Shown here piece by piece: positions 8,673 to 16,478 of a stretch of 33,379 nucleotides of DNA (position 1 is the first letter of the stretch; the number at the start of each line of letters is the position of its first letter). The notes beneath the pieces were generated by a model. The model made no database searches. It saw nothing but the letters and a program-made list of their open reading frames with translations, and had not been told where the DNA came from. The translations under genes were made by a program, and so were the position numbers. Source of the stretch: Deltaproteobacteria bacterium (GTDB lineage Bacteria; Desulfobacterota; Binatia; HRBIN30); the NCBI GenBank assembly GCA_016200585.1, contig JACQEN010000040.1:1-33379 (forward strand). Direction: 5' to 3'.

Positions 8673-9035
8673 TTACCAGGAACCCTGTGAGCCGTGGCTG
8701 CCGTGCGAGCCGTGGCTGCCGTGCGAACCGTGGCTGCCATGGCTTCCATGGCTACCGTGTGAGCCGTGGCTGCCGTGACTACCGTGGCTACCGTGCGAGC
8801 CGTGGCTACCGTGCGAGCCGTGACTCCCGTGGCTGCCGTGTGACCCGTGCGAAGCGTGGGACATGTGCTGCGCCAAGAGCATCTTTTCACTGTTTGGATC
8901 GCTGCGCAGGGCTTGCGCCGCGTCGGACGCATCAAGCGCGGTTTCTGGTTTGACGGCTTGGCGTGCTTCACTGCCGCTCAGAAAATCCAATGGTGTTCTG
9001 CGCAGTGACGGTAGCTCATTCTTCTTCTGACTCAT
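8673..9035 (-). CDS. His-Xaa-Ser (HGS) repeat peptide, candidate RiPP precursor
   Basis: A 120-residue protein. Residues 1-56 are ordinary and charged (MSQKKNELPSLRRTPLDFL...), with no signal peptide. From residue 57 it becomes HMS, HAS, eighteen uninterrupted HGS units, then QGSW and stop. A leader-like N-terminus joined to a His-Xaa-Ser tail is the hallmark of HxsA, the presumed substrate of the HxsB/HxsC radical SAM enzymes in the His-Xaa-Ser system. No HxsB, C or D homologue is in this window, so the link is by pattern only. Other readings are a metal-binding His-rich tail or a chance minisatellite expansion. ATG 9035 is fixed by GGGAGG five bases upstream; an in-frame extension to 9089 lacks such a site. 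It is convergent with the lipoprotein gene (18-base gap). Confidence 0.75.
   Translation of the reverse strand: MSQKKNELPSLRRTPLDFLSGSEARQAVKPETALDASDAAQALRSDPNSEKMLLAQHMSHASHGSHGSHGSHGSHGSHGSHGSHGSHGSHGSHGSHGSHGSHGSHGSHGSHGSHGSQGSW
8688..8867 (-). repeat. 9-bp tandem repeat coding for 20 His-Xaa-Ser units
   Basis: Twenty contiguous 9-base units, each coding His-Xaa-Ser on the minus strand. Eighteen code HGS and the two nearest the N-terminus code HAS and HMS. Serine codons switch between AGC, AGT, TCA and TCG forms, so the DNA copies differ while the protein repeat is perfect, which suggests selection on the peptide. An 18-base higher-order unit can be seen in part of the array. Confidence 0.92.
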
Positions 9036-9454
9036 TCTGCCTCCCATGCCCTCTGGCGCACGCAGGTATGCATGGCCTTCTGGAATCAATCAATGATGAA
9101 TATCAACTTCGCCGGGATCGTTCTTCTCATGAGCGTTGCACGCAGCGCTCTCTTGGAAATGCATTCAAGGTAATTGGGCTCGAGCCGAGATCCCGCACCG
9201 ATCGTTGCCCCTTTGGAGCCTGACGGGCATAGCATGAAAATACCCGTCGGTGCCAATGGAAATTTATCACAACTCGCAGTGCGCACGAGTCGCCGCAGTG
9301 ACCTAAAGCTCCATCGTCACTGCCCGGAACCCTACCTAACGGTCGGCAGGGGAATGCCGTCTCGCTGCCATGGTCGGTGCTTGGACCCTCGAGGCCTTGC
9401 CCGGCAATGCTCTATCCACTCCTGACGCAAACAGGACAAGGTGAACCGCTACGT
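9036..9454. other. Intergenic region upstream of the HGS-repeat gene
   Basis: About 420 bases with no convincing gene. The part next to the HGS gene is relatively AT-rich (around 9090-9110) and may hold its promoter. The region also contains the hairpin listed at 9222-9248. Short open frames here have no ribosome site or recognisable product. Confidence 0.5.
9222..9248. terminator. Intergenic hairpin, possible terminator
   Basis: GACGGGCAT and ATACCCGTC form a 9-bp stem with one G-U or C-A mismatch around a 9-base loop. It lies some 200 bases downstream of the minus-strand lipoprotein gene ending at 9455. No T-run follows it on the minus strand, so a rho-independent terminator is uncertain. 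Confidence 0.3.
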
Positions 9455-10489
9455 CTATCGTGCTTCTGCCTTTCGTTGTACCCGCTGCAGACGCATACCG
9501 ACGATGCCAACCCCTAGCAGCAACAGGGCGGCAGCATAGAGGCCGCGACTCGATACGGTCGGTGCAATCGATGGTGAAATCGTAATCGCACTGCAACCAA
9601 CGCCCAAGGTGAGCAACTGCGGTTGCGAGGCGCGGCAGGCCACACAGGTTGCCCCCGACCCGCAGTCGCCGTCGACGTCACAGCCGGCTCCCGTCGTCTG
9701 GTTGGTCATAGTGTCGACGCAGATTCCTGAGCCGCAGCTGCCCACTCCGGCGCCGGTGCAGTCGCTGTCGCCTCCGCACGGTTCCCCCTGGCGCGAACCG
9801 GACTTGCAGACACCGAGCTGTGAAGCGCCTGCGAAAACGACATTGAAAAGCGGGCCTGACCTGTCGAGAGGAGCGGTAACCGGAATCGTGGTCATGACCA
9901 TGTCGCCCCCGGCTATGTCGCCCCCGAGGCACTGGACATAACTCCCGAAGCTCATGCAATTCAGCGGGTCGGTCGAGAGCGCCGCTGAAACCTCACCGCT
10001 TGCGCCCGCATGCGAGGGCAGCGGACAAGAGATATGCGAACCGGAGCGCTCACACATGAGCCTCATTGAGCCGAGGGAGAGCGGGAAACTACCAACCACG
10101 TCCGGTGCTCCATCTCCGGGAAAGACATCATGGTCGAGGTTGCACTCGATGTGATCTGCAACGACCATGCATGTTATCCCGCTCGGGACTTGCACACTTT
10201 GCCCGCTGCACGCAGCGCCAACGATTCCCTGAATCAAATCGGTGAGGAATTGGTTGCCGGTCTGAAGATCCGCAACAGATACGTACGCAATTCCGAGCGC
10301 CTCAACGCCGCCAACAGGACAACGAGAAGGATTGACGAGCTTGATCTTCAAATCTTCCGTTGCTCCCGGCGCCACCAGCGACGGGCTGCTGCTCACGACC
10401 ACATTCACACCGCAGCCGTTCAGCATGCCGATGCCCGCGATCACACACGCCGTTAGCGCTGCTTTGCCGAACCCGAAAGACGACTTCAT
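9455..10489 (-). CDS. Cys-rich lipoprotein with C-terminal sorting-like tail
   Basis: A 344-residue envelope protein. The N-terminus ends in LNGC, giving a lipid-modified Cys26. The middle region is beta-rich with scattered cysteines. Residues of about 225-290 hold disulphide-type repeats of the form GVCxxGxxxGxPCxxDxDC and GAGCDVDGDCGSGATCV, common in myxobacterial and related surface proteins. The end, APTVSSRGLYAAALLLLGVGIVGMRLQRVQR, shown here in overview only, has the plan of IPTL-CTERM-like sorting signals: short motif, hydrophobic helix, Arg-rich tail. A lipid anchor at one end and a membrane tail at the other is odd. ATG 10489 has AAAGGGG upstream. The gene is divergent from the secreted protein starting at 10726. 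Function unknown. Confidence 0.78.
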   Translation of the reverse strand: MKSSFGFGKAALTACVIAGIGMLNGCGVNVVVSSSPSLVAPGATEDLKIKLVNPSRCPVGGVEALGIAYVSVADLQTGNQFLTDLIQGIVGAACSGQSVQVPSGITCMVVADHIECNLDHDVFPGDGAPDVVGSFPLSLGSMRLMCERSGSHISCPLPSHAGASGEVSAALSTDPLNCMSFGSYVQCLGGDIAGGDMVMTTIPVTAPLDRSGPLFNVVFAGASQLGVCKSGSRQGEPCGGDSDCTGAGVGSCGSGICVDTMTNQTTGAGCDVDGDCGSGATCVACRASQPQLLTLGVGCSAITISPSIAPTVSSRGLYAAALLLLGVGIVGMRLQRVQRKAEAR

Positions 10490-10622
10490 CGTTGCCCCTT
10501 TCGATCACCATCGCTTCGCAGTCTGCCGCTGCAGCACTGCAGCCTCGCCCCCCCGACGGGGAACCGCTTATCAAAACACCTTCAATGGCTCAAACAGTAT
10601 TGGAGAATTCGCCTCTTTCGGC

Positions 10623-10656
10623 ATCGAATTTCAAGCCGTATGCGAATTCGATTTTT
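10623..10656. promoter_or_regulatory. Inverted repeat in divergent intergenic region
   Basis: ATCGAATT (10623-10630) and AATTCGAT (10645-10652) are perfect 8-base inverted arms separated by 14 bases, followed by a short T-run to 10656. It lies between the divergent lipoprotein and secreted-protein genes, so an operator is more likely than a terminator. The surrounding 10570-10660 is AT-rich for this window. Confidence 0.4.
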
Positions 10657-10725
10657 CAGGGTGCCGCTGCATGGTAAATCGTTCTGGTGCACTATCGTAT
10701 AGACAGATCGGCGAGAGAACAGGTG

Positions 10726-13011
10726 ATGGATTTGCTCGGCGGCAAGTCGCTATGCTTCGCCATCGGGCTGGCACTGCTTGCCTGCGCGTTTCTACTTCCT
10801 GCCGTCGCCAGAGCCGAATGTAACGTCGGCATCTGTACGGTTGATTTCTGCTTGCCCGGCTTTTCGGGTGATTGCTGCACGATTGCCGGCGCTCACTTTC
10901 TCGATGACGGCTGCAAGCTCGATTTCGGCTCACAAACGGTAACCGTCTCAGGCTCGGCAAGTCTCAAAGCAGCGGTCGCCGGCGGATCCTTTCAGATCAA
11001 CGCTCAGAACTTCATCCTTCAAGGGCTGCTGGAAGCACCGGGGGGCGTCTTCAACATCGTACCGACGATCGGCGTCACCGTGAACGGGGTCTTCAAGACG
11101 CAGACCGTCGGCACCTCACCAGGAACCATCAACCTCACAGCGAACGGACCGATCGATGCCGGTTCTCTGGTCGTCACGGCTCTCGGCGACGTCATGCTTT
11201 TCGGCAAGGAGATCTCTGCCGACCAAGGTACGGCTGACAACGGTGGCGATATTTCGATTTCCGGAGCTTCGATCTCGACCACCGGCTCGGTGCATTCGAA
11301 TGGATTCGGCGGCGGAGCCGGTGGCGACATCACGCTGACGGCAACCACAGCTGACGTCGCGATCGGCGGTGCCATCAGCTCCAACTGCAGCGGCGATTCG
11401 GGCGCCGCCGGTAGTATTTCGGTCAGCGCCGCTGGCTCCGTCACCACCTCGGCTGCGCTTGAGGTCAAGGGAACGCAGGGCAGCTCCGGAGGCAGCATCA
11501 GCTTGATCGCCGGCAACGACGTGAGTGTCTCCGGCAACATGACTGCGACGGGAGGCGGCACCGATGCCGACGGCGGCGATATCAGCGTCATCGCTGGGCG
11601 CCCCAATACGATCACCATCAGCCGCACCCTCGATGTCCGCGCCGTTAGCGCCGATGGAGGTAGTGACGGTACGATCAACGTCGGGCCGACCTGCAACGTG
11701 CGGTTGTCGGGCACACTCAACGCCCGCAATACCGCGCTTGCCTTTGGAGCAAACAGCGTCGAGTACGCTGGCAGCTTTAGCGCCAGCGGCGCAACCTTGC
11801 TGGCAGATGATCTCGGCTCAATGAGCGGCAATTTCGCCAACTGCCGCTGCATCGACGCCAATCTCGACGGCATTTGCGACCAACCTCTTCAATGTGCAAC
11901 GGTGCCGGTGATCACCGGTGCGACGCTGAACCCGTCGCTGAGTCTCGCGCCGGTGCTGCAAGCCGCTTGCACTTGCGGCAACGGCGTCGTCGATCCAGGC
12001 GAGCAGTGCGACGACGGCAACGTCGTCGATGGCGACTGCTGCTCATCGCTCTGCCTGTTTGAAGCAGCGGGAAGCAGTTGTCCGGACGACGGCAGCACGT
12101 GCACGGCCGACCAGTGCAACGGCGCCGGTGTCTGCACGCATCCGCCACAACCCGGCGCGCCCGCTTGTACGCCCACCCCGACCGCCACAGCGTCGAGCAC
12201 GGCAACGCAAACCGCTACCGCGACGGCTACGCCGACACCGCCGGCACAAAGCCCAACACCGACGACGACGGCTACATCAACGGCAACGGCTACGGCGACG
12301 CCGACGCCGATCCTCGACCATTTCAGCTGCTACTCGGCGCGCATCACTCACGGCGCCCCAACCTTCACAACAATCACGGCGATGCCGTTGGTCGATGCTT
12401 TTCGTTCCGCGGTCGCCGATGTCCGCAAACCCGCCGGCTTCTGCAACCCGGCGAATGTCAACGGCGGTGACTCTTCCGCACCGACGCATCGCAGCCACTT
12501 GACGAGGTATGGCCTCAAAGCAACGACGGGCACTCCACCGTTCGTTCAAATCCACAATCAGCGGTTCAAAAACCGTTTCGGAGAACTGACGGTCGATCTG
12601 ATCCGGCCCTCACAAATCCTGCCTCCGGCGTACGAAAGCTTGATCACGCAACCGCCGGCGCCAACGAATCCAGGCGTCGACCATTTCGAGTGCTACAAGG
12701 TGAGGGTCAGCAAAGGCACGACCCCCTTTACGGCTGTCCGTGGGATGACAATCATCGAGGATCAGTTCGAAACGGTGACCGTCGATGTCGTGAAACCGAC
12801 CGTGCTGTGCGCCCCGGTCGACGCCAACAACGGCGAACCCGGGGCTCAGGAGCATACCGGTTACCTGATGTGCTATCGCACCAAAGCCGTGGCCGGATCG
12901 CCGGCCTTCAGCAAGATCACGCCGGTTTTCGTCAGCGACGAGCTCGAATCGACGACCCTCGATGTGCTCAAACCGCAGGAGATCTGCGTACCGTCACAGC
13001 CAAGTCCTTGA
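10726..13011 (+). CDS. Large secreted protein: beta-repeat region, Cys-rich repeat, T/P linker, four DHFxCY half-modules
   Basis: A 761-residue exported protein. A signal peptide ends at ARA (residue 30). About residues 60-390 are Gly/Ser/Thr-rich beta-type repeats (GGDISISGASISTTG, GGSISLIAGNDVSVSG) like filamentous-haemagglutinin or beta-helix surface proteins. A CTCGNGVVDPGEQCDDGN disulphide repeat begins near 415. A Thr/Pro/Ala linker follows (about 482-530). The C-terminus carries four related half-modules starting near 531, 588, 652 and 713, built on HFxCYxxR...F...D.F....DVxKPxxxCxP; the second has lost its cysteines. ATG 10726 best fits the signal peptide; GTG 10687 is an alternative. 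It is probably a surface or matrix protein. The module is shared with the gene at 13385. Confidence 0.83.
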   Translation: MDLLGGKSLCFAIGLALLACAFLLPAVARAECNVGICTVDFCLPGFSGDCCTIAGAHFLDDGCKLDFGSQTVTVSGSASLKAAVAGGSFQINAQNFILQGLLEAPGGVFNIVPTIGVTVNGVFKTQTVGTSPGTINLTANGPIDAGSLVVTALGDVMLFGKEISADQGTADNGGDISISGASISTTGSVHSNGFGGGAGGDITLTATTADVAIGGAISSNCSGDSGAAGSISVSAAGSVTTSAALEVKGTQGSSGGSISLIAGNDVSVSGNMTATGGGTDADGGDISVIAGRPNTITISRTLDVRAVSADGGSDGTINVGPTCNVRLSGTLNARNTALAFGANSVEYAGSFSASGATLLADDLGSMSGNFANCRCIDANLDGICDQPLQCATVPVITGATLNPSLSLAPVLQAACTCGNGVVDPGEQCDDGNVVDGDCCSSLCLFEAAGSSCPDDGSTCTADQCNGAGVCTHPPQPGAPACTPTPTATASSTATQTATATATPTPPAQSPTPTTTATSTATATATPTPILDHFSCYSARITHGAPTFTTITAMPLVDAFRSAVADVRKPAGFCNPANVNGGDSSAPTHRSHLTRYGLKATTGTPPFVQIHNQRFKNRFGELTVDLIRPSQILPPAYESLITQPPAPTNPGVDHFECYKVRVSKGTTPFTAVRGMTIIEDQFETVTVDVVKPTVLCAPVDANNGEPGAQEHTGYLMCYRTKAVAGSPAFSKITPVFVSDELESTTLDVLKPQEICVPSQPSP

Positions 13012-13384
13012 ATGCATAGCGCGGAATTGAAGCATCGGCGTTAGTCGAAATTGCCACGACTCGCGCTCCCCCCACAATTCCATCCTCTCCTCCGTTGATC
13101 TGCCTTACGGCGCAATTCTCTTGCTTGACAGCGAAGCCGAAACGGCACGACACTCCGCCCACGTACATTCATTCAACCAGGCGAGGGTAGGACATGCGGT
13201 TGCTCGAGGATCTTCCGTGCGGCCGAAGTCATTTGTCCGCGGGTCTTCCCAAGGAAACGCGACTCACCTCGCCGCGTGCTCCGCCGCGGCGAGCCGCCGT
13301 ACGTACCAGTGCGCCCCCAAAATGTTCGAAGAAGGAACGCAGCTCAGCACTCTGTCCGCGGCGCGGACAAGCAAGGAGGGACAC
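13012..13384 (+). other. Intergenic region before the Cys-repeat protein
   Basis: About 370 bases between two secreted-protein genes. The frame of the downstream gene stays open back to 13121, but that stretch has no signal peptide, is Arg/Ser/Ala-rich and lacks a ribosome site. The clear start is 13385, so the region is read as untranslated leader plus promoter. Confidence 0.5.
13125..13154 (+). promoter_or_regulatory. Possible sigma-70-type promoter
   Basis: A perfect TTGACA box (13125-13130) is followed after 18 bases by GACACT (13149-13154), which keeps only three positions of the -10 consensus. If used, it would give a leader of over 200 bases for the gene at 13385. Confidence 0.3.
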
Positions 13385-14659
13385 ATGAAGTGTTTCAAAT
13401 TCACTCTCTCGATGACAGCCATCATCCTGACCACGCAGGCGGCCTATGCGCAGTCGCTGACCGTTGCGGGCGCTCCGCTCGACCACCTGGTCTGCTACCG
13501 GATGCAGGACAAGCTGACGCTCCAGACCAGCACCGACCTGATCGCCCAGCTACAGCCCGATTTCACCCAGAAGGGCTGCACCTTGATCAAACCGATCGAG
13601 TTCTGCGTACCGGCTACGAAGATCAATGTAAGCCCGATTCCCCCCAACCCGAACATCGTCGGTACGCCGCTGAAGAACGACTACATCTGCTACCTGGCAA
13701 AATGTGCGAACCAGATTCCACCACCCGACAAGAAGGTGATCGACCAGTTCGGGTCGCGCGTACAGCAGAACTATCACTTGTCCAAGGTTTGCGTGCCAGC
13801 GCAAAAGGCTCCGGAGGGCTGCCCGACCGGACCGATCGTTACGGGAGGACCCACCTGCGCGGGGGCCTGTCCCAATCGCACGGATCTGTGCAAGATCGTC
13901 AAGCTCGGGGGAGTCAAGACGTGCTCGTGCGTAGCGGTGAACAAAGCCTGCGGTGGCAAACCTGATGCGGCCGGCATGTGTGGCGGCGACTGCACCACCC
14001 CGGGTGATGTGTGCGTACTGAAGCAGGTCATCGGCACTACAGGAACGGTGTCGGTCAAATGTGCTTGCGACCACCCGAAGGACCCGATCTGCAGTCGCGA
14101 TGCGGCAACCGGCGCCTGCGGCGGCGCGTGCCCGAGCGCGACAGACAAATGTGTGTCCGATCCGTTGACCGGGCAGTGCGACTGTCAGCCCGCCAGCCCA
14201 CCGTGTCAAGTCACCGGTGCCAATGCCACGGGACCAACATGTGGCGGAGTATGCCCGCTACCGGGTCAAACCTGCACTCTCGATGCAACCACAACGAAAT
14301 GCAGCTGCAACCCACCAGCCGGGTGTGCCCAGGACCCGACAACTGGGGCATGCGGGGGTACGTGCCCTTCTTCGGGTATGTCGTGTACCCTGGACTCCAC
14401 GGGCAAATGTTCGTGTCAAGACACCCCGTGTGGAAGCATCAATACAACTACACCACCATCCTGTGGCGGTGCGTGCCCGCTCGCATTTCAGCAGTGCCTC
14501 CTGACCGCGACCGGGGCGTGTAACTGCGTGCCTGCAAACGCACCCTGCCAAGGCAACACAGCGACGGGTATGTGCGGTGGGACCTGCGGGGTTGACCCGA
14601 ACGGGGTTCAATTGATCTGCAGGAATATTCCTGGGACGCCAGGCTGCAGTTGCCAGTAA
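13385..14659 (+). CDS. Secreted protein with DHxxCY module and seven Cys-rich repeats
   Basis: A 424-residue exported protein. The signal peptide ends at AYA (residue 22). Residues 33-135 contain two half-modules (LDHLVCYRM...KPIEFCVP and NDYICYLAK...SKVCVP) related to those at the end of the protein at 10726. From about residue 138 to the end there are seven units of roughly 35-47 residues on the plan TGxCGGxCPxxxxxCxxxxxxxCxCxxxxxC, such as TGACGGACPSATDKC. The even, regular cysteines suggest a disulphide-stapled rod outside the cytoplasm. ATG 13385 is fixed by AAGGAGGG just upstream. Function is unknown; a structural surface or extracellular matrix role is inferred. A strong hairpin follows the stop. 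Confidence 0.85.
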   Translation: MKCFKFTLSMTAIILTTQAAYAQSLTVAGAPLDHLVCYRMQDKLTLQTSTDLIAQLQPDFTQKGCTLIKPIEFCVPATKINVSPIPPNPNIVGTPLKNDYICYLAKCANQIPPPDKKVIDQFGSRVQQNYHLSKVCVPAQKAPEGCPTGPIVTGGPTCAGACPNRTDLCKIVKLGGVKTCSCVAVNKACGGKPDAAGMCGGDCTTPGDVCVLKQVIGTTGTVSVKCACDHPKDPICSRDAATGACGGACPSATDKCVSDPLTGQCDCQPASPPCQVTGANATGPTCGGVCPLPGQTCTLDATTTKCSCNPPAGCAQDPTTGACGGTCPSSGMSCTLDSTGKCSCQDTPCGSINTTTPPSCGGACPLAFQQCLLTATGACNCVPANAPCQGNTATGMCGGTCGVDPNGVQLICRNIPGTPGCSCQ

Positions 14660-14687
14660 CCAGCTGACACCTCGATCCGCGAGTCTG

Positions 14688-14721
14688 CAGGAGGCTTCGA
14701 CCTGACGGTCGAAGCCTCCTG
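14688..14721. terminator. Bidirectional rho-independent-type terminator
   Basis: A perfect 15-bp stem, CAGGAGGCTTCGACC with its exact complement, around a TGAC loop. It stands between convergent genes ending at 14659 (+) and 14741 (-). The long stem with no strong T-run on either side could serve both directions. Confidence 0.75.
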
Positions 14722-14740
14722 TCTGCCTCGCTCTGTCTCG

Positions 14741-15553
14741 CTATACGTACATCCGCCGCAGCATGTTCGCTGCCGATTCGTCGAGCTGCTCGGTGCGCCG
14801 CACCTCTTCGAACCGTGCCAGGAGGTCTTCCGGCCGTAGGCGTTGCTTTTCAGCGCCGCGAAAATCGTGCAGCACTCGCCCCTGGTACATCATGATCAGC
14901 CGATCGCCGAGAGCAGTCGCCTGTTGCATCGAGTGCGTCACCATCAGGGTCGTCAACCGATCCCGCGCGATGACTTCCTCGCTCAAGCGGATCACCTGCT
15001 CCGCACTCTTCGGGTCGAGCGCCGCGGTGTGCTCGTCGAGCAACAACAACTCGGGCTTCACCCACGTAGCCATGAGCAACGTCAAAGCCTGGCGCTGTCC
15101 ACCCGACAGGCTGCCGATGGCATTGTCGAGACGATCTTCCAAACCCATGCCCAAGCTACGCACGCACTCCTGCAGTGTGCCGCGAAATCGCCGCGGCAAA
15201 GCCCAGCTCAGACCGCGCACCTTGCCACGGCGCGCCGCCAGCGCCAGGTTCTCCGCGATGCTCATGTCCGCCGCCGTGCCGCTGAACGGGTTCTGAAATA
15301 CCCGGCCGATGAAGCGCGCCCGTTTGTGCTCGGGCCAACCGGTGACGTCGTGGCCGGCGAGCCGAATCGTCCCGCTGTCGACGAAGAACGTACCGGCAAC
15401 GGCGTTGAGCAGCGTCGACTTGCCCGAGCCGTTCATTCCGATCACGATGACGAAGGAGCCCGCCTCGAGCTCAAGGTCGACGCCGCGCAGCGCTCGCACT
15501 TCGTTTGCCGTACCGCCGTGAAACGTCTTCGCAATCGCGCGCGCCTCAAGCAT
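14741..15553 (-). CDS. ABC transporter ATPase (COG1101 / TrpXYZ-type)
   Basis: A 270-residue ATP-binding subunit. Walker A is GMNGSGKST (39-47), the signature LSGGQ (149-153), Walker B LLLLDE (169-174), and the switch histidine lies in VTHSM. The C-terminal extension (FEEVRRTEQLDESAANML) is usual for the ATPase of the uncharacterised COG2984/4120/1101 importers, some of which are aromatic amino acid (TrpXYZ) systems. It energises uptake through the permease encoded just upstream. Its ATG overlaps the permease stop by eight bases (15546-15553), so translation is coupled. It is last in the operon and is closed by the 14688-14721 stem. Confidence 0.93.
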   Translation of the reverse strand: MLEARAIAKTFHGGTANEVRALRGVDLELEAGSFVIVIGMNGSGKSTLLNAVAGTFFVDSGTIRLAGHDVTGWPEHKRARFIGRVFQNPFSGTAADMSIAENLALAARRGKVRGLSWALPRRFRGTLQECVRSLGMGLEDRLDNAIGSLSGGQRQALTLLMATWVKPELLLLDEHTAALDPKSAEQVIRLSEEVIARDRLTTLMVTHSMQQATALGDRLIMMYQGRVLHDFRGAEKQRLRPEDLLARFEEVRRTEQLDESAANMLRRMYV

Positions 15554-16478
15554 GTTGCCGGCCTCCGGCGCTGCGCAGACCCTTCACGGCGTTGGGCAAA
15601 ACGAGGGCGGCGAACACGAAACCGGCCGTGATCAGCTTCAAATCGTTGGGACTCAGTCCGGCACGCAAAGCCACGGCCACCAGCAGACGGAAGAGCACCG
15701 AGCCCATCACCGCGGCGACGACGACGTAGCCGAGTTGCTGAGTACCGACCAACGCTTCGCCGATGATGACGCTGGCCAGGCCCCAGACGACCATACCGAT
15801 TCCCATCTGCACGTCGGCAAAGCCTTGGTACTGCGCCAGCAATGCTCCCGAGAGTCCGACCAACCCGTTGGCCAGCGCCAAACCGAGGATCAACATGTTG
15901 CCGACATTGACGCCCAGCGCCCGCATCATCTGATCGTTGTCACCGGTCGAACGCATCGCCGTACCGAGATGCGTGCGCAGGAACAGGTAGAGGCTTGTTC
16001 CGATGAGCACGATGGTCACGACGCTCAAGAGCAGCGTCAAGGCATCGCGCACCGCAAGGCTCCAACTCAGAATCGCAATCGACTCGACCCCGAACAACGC
16101 CCGGCCAAGATGCTCGGCGTCGGTCGCCAGCGTTGGGACGTTGAGCAGTGGAATATTGCTCTGCCCCATGATGCGCAGGTTCACGGAATACAGCGCCGTC
16201 ATCACGATGATCCCCGACAGCAACCCGTTGATGCCGAACTTCGTATGCAACACCCCGGTCAACGCGCCGGCAATCGCTCCGGCAACCGCTCCGGCGATCG
16301 TCGCCAACGGCGCGGGCACACCCTTCACGAGCAGGACGGCGGCCGTGGCGGCGCCAACGGTGATCGAGCCTTCCGTCGTGATGTCAGGAAACTTGAAGAC
16401 ACGGAAGCTGATGAACACCCCGAGCGCGAGCAGGGAGAGGATCAGACCGACGGTCCACGCACCGACCAGGAGACTCAT
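15546..16478 (-). CDS. ABC transporter permease (COG4120 / TrpXYZ-type)
   Basis: A 310-residue inner-membrane permease with about 8-9 hydrophobic segments, of the branched-chain-amino-acid-type permease fold. The segments VFKFPDITTEGSITVGAA near the N-terminus and GLALANGLVGLSGALLAQYQGFADVQMG are typical of the permease partner of COG2984 binding proteins. Start ATG 16478 overlaps the stop of the STAS protein as ATGA, and the 3' end overlaps the ATPase start, so all three are translationally coupled. It forms the pore of the importer; the substrate is unknown, with amino acids or small amides plausible from the family. Confidence 0.92.
   Translation of the reverse strand: MSLLVGAWTVGLILSLLALGVFISFRVFKFPDITTEGSITVGAATAAVLLVKGVPAPLATIAGAVAGAIAGALTGVLHTKFGINGLLSGIIVMTALYSVNLRIMGQSNIPLLNVPTLATDAEHLGRALFGVESIAILSWSLAVRDALTLLLSVVTIVLIGTSLYLFLRTHLGTAMRSTGDNDQMMRALGVNVGNMLILGLALANGLVGLSGALLAQYQGFADVQMGIGMVVWGLASVIIGEALVGTQQLGYVVVAAVMGSVLFRLLVAVALRAGLSPNDLKLITAGFVFAALVLPNAVKGLRSAGGRQHA

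Noticed and set aside
8688-8867. Possible CRISPR array
   Set aside because: The repeat is contiguous with a 9-base period and no spacers; it is coding.
8633-8953. Plus-strand collagen-like open frame opposite the HGS repeat
   Set aside because: It is the shadow of the 9-base repeat in another frame; the minus-strand frame has a good ribosome site and perfect HGS units.
12166-12315. Thr/Pro-coding low-complexity DNA as a mobile or recombination repeat
   Set aside because: It is an in-frame linker between domains, like those in the protein at 21043.
13121-13384. N-terminal extension of the Cys-repeat protein
   Set aside because: The signal peptide and strong ribosome site are at 13385; the extension is low-complexity.
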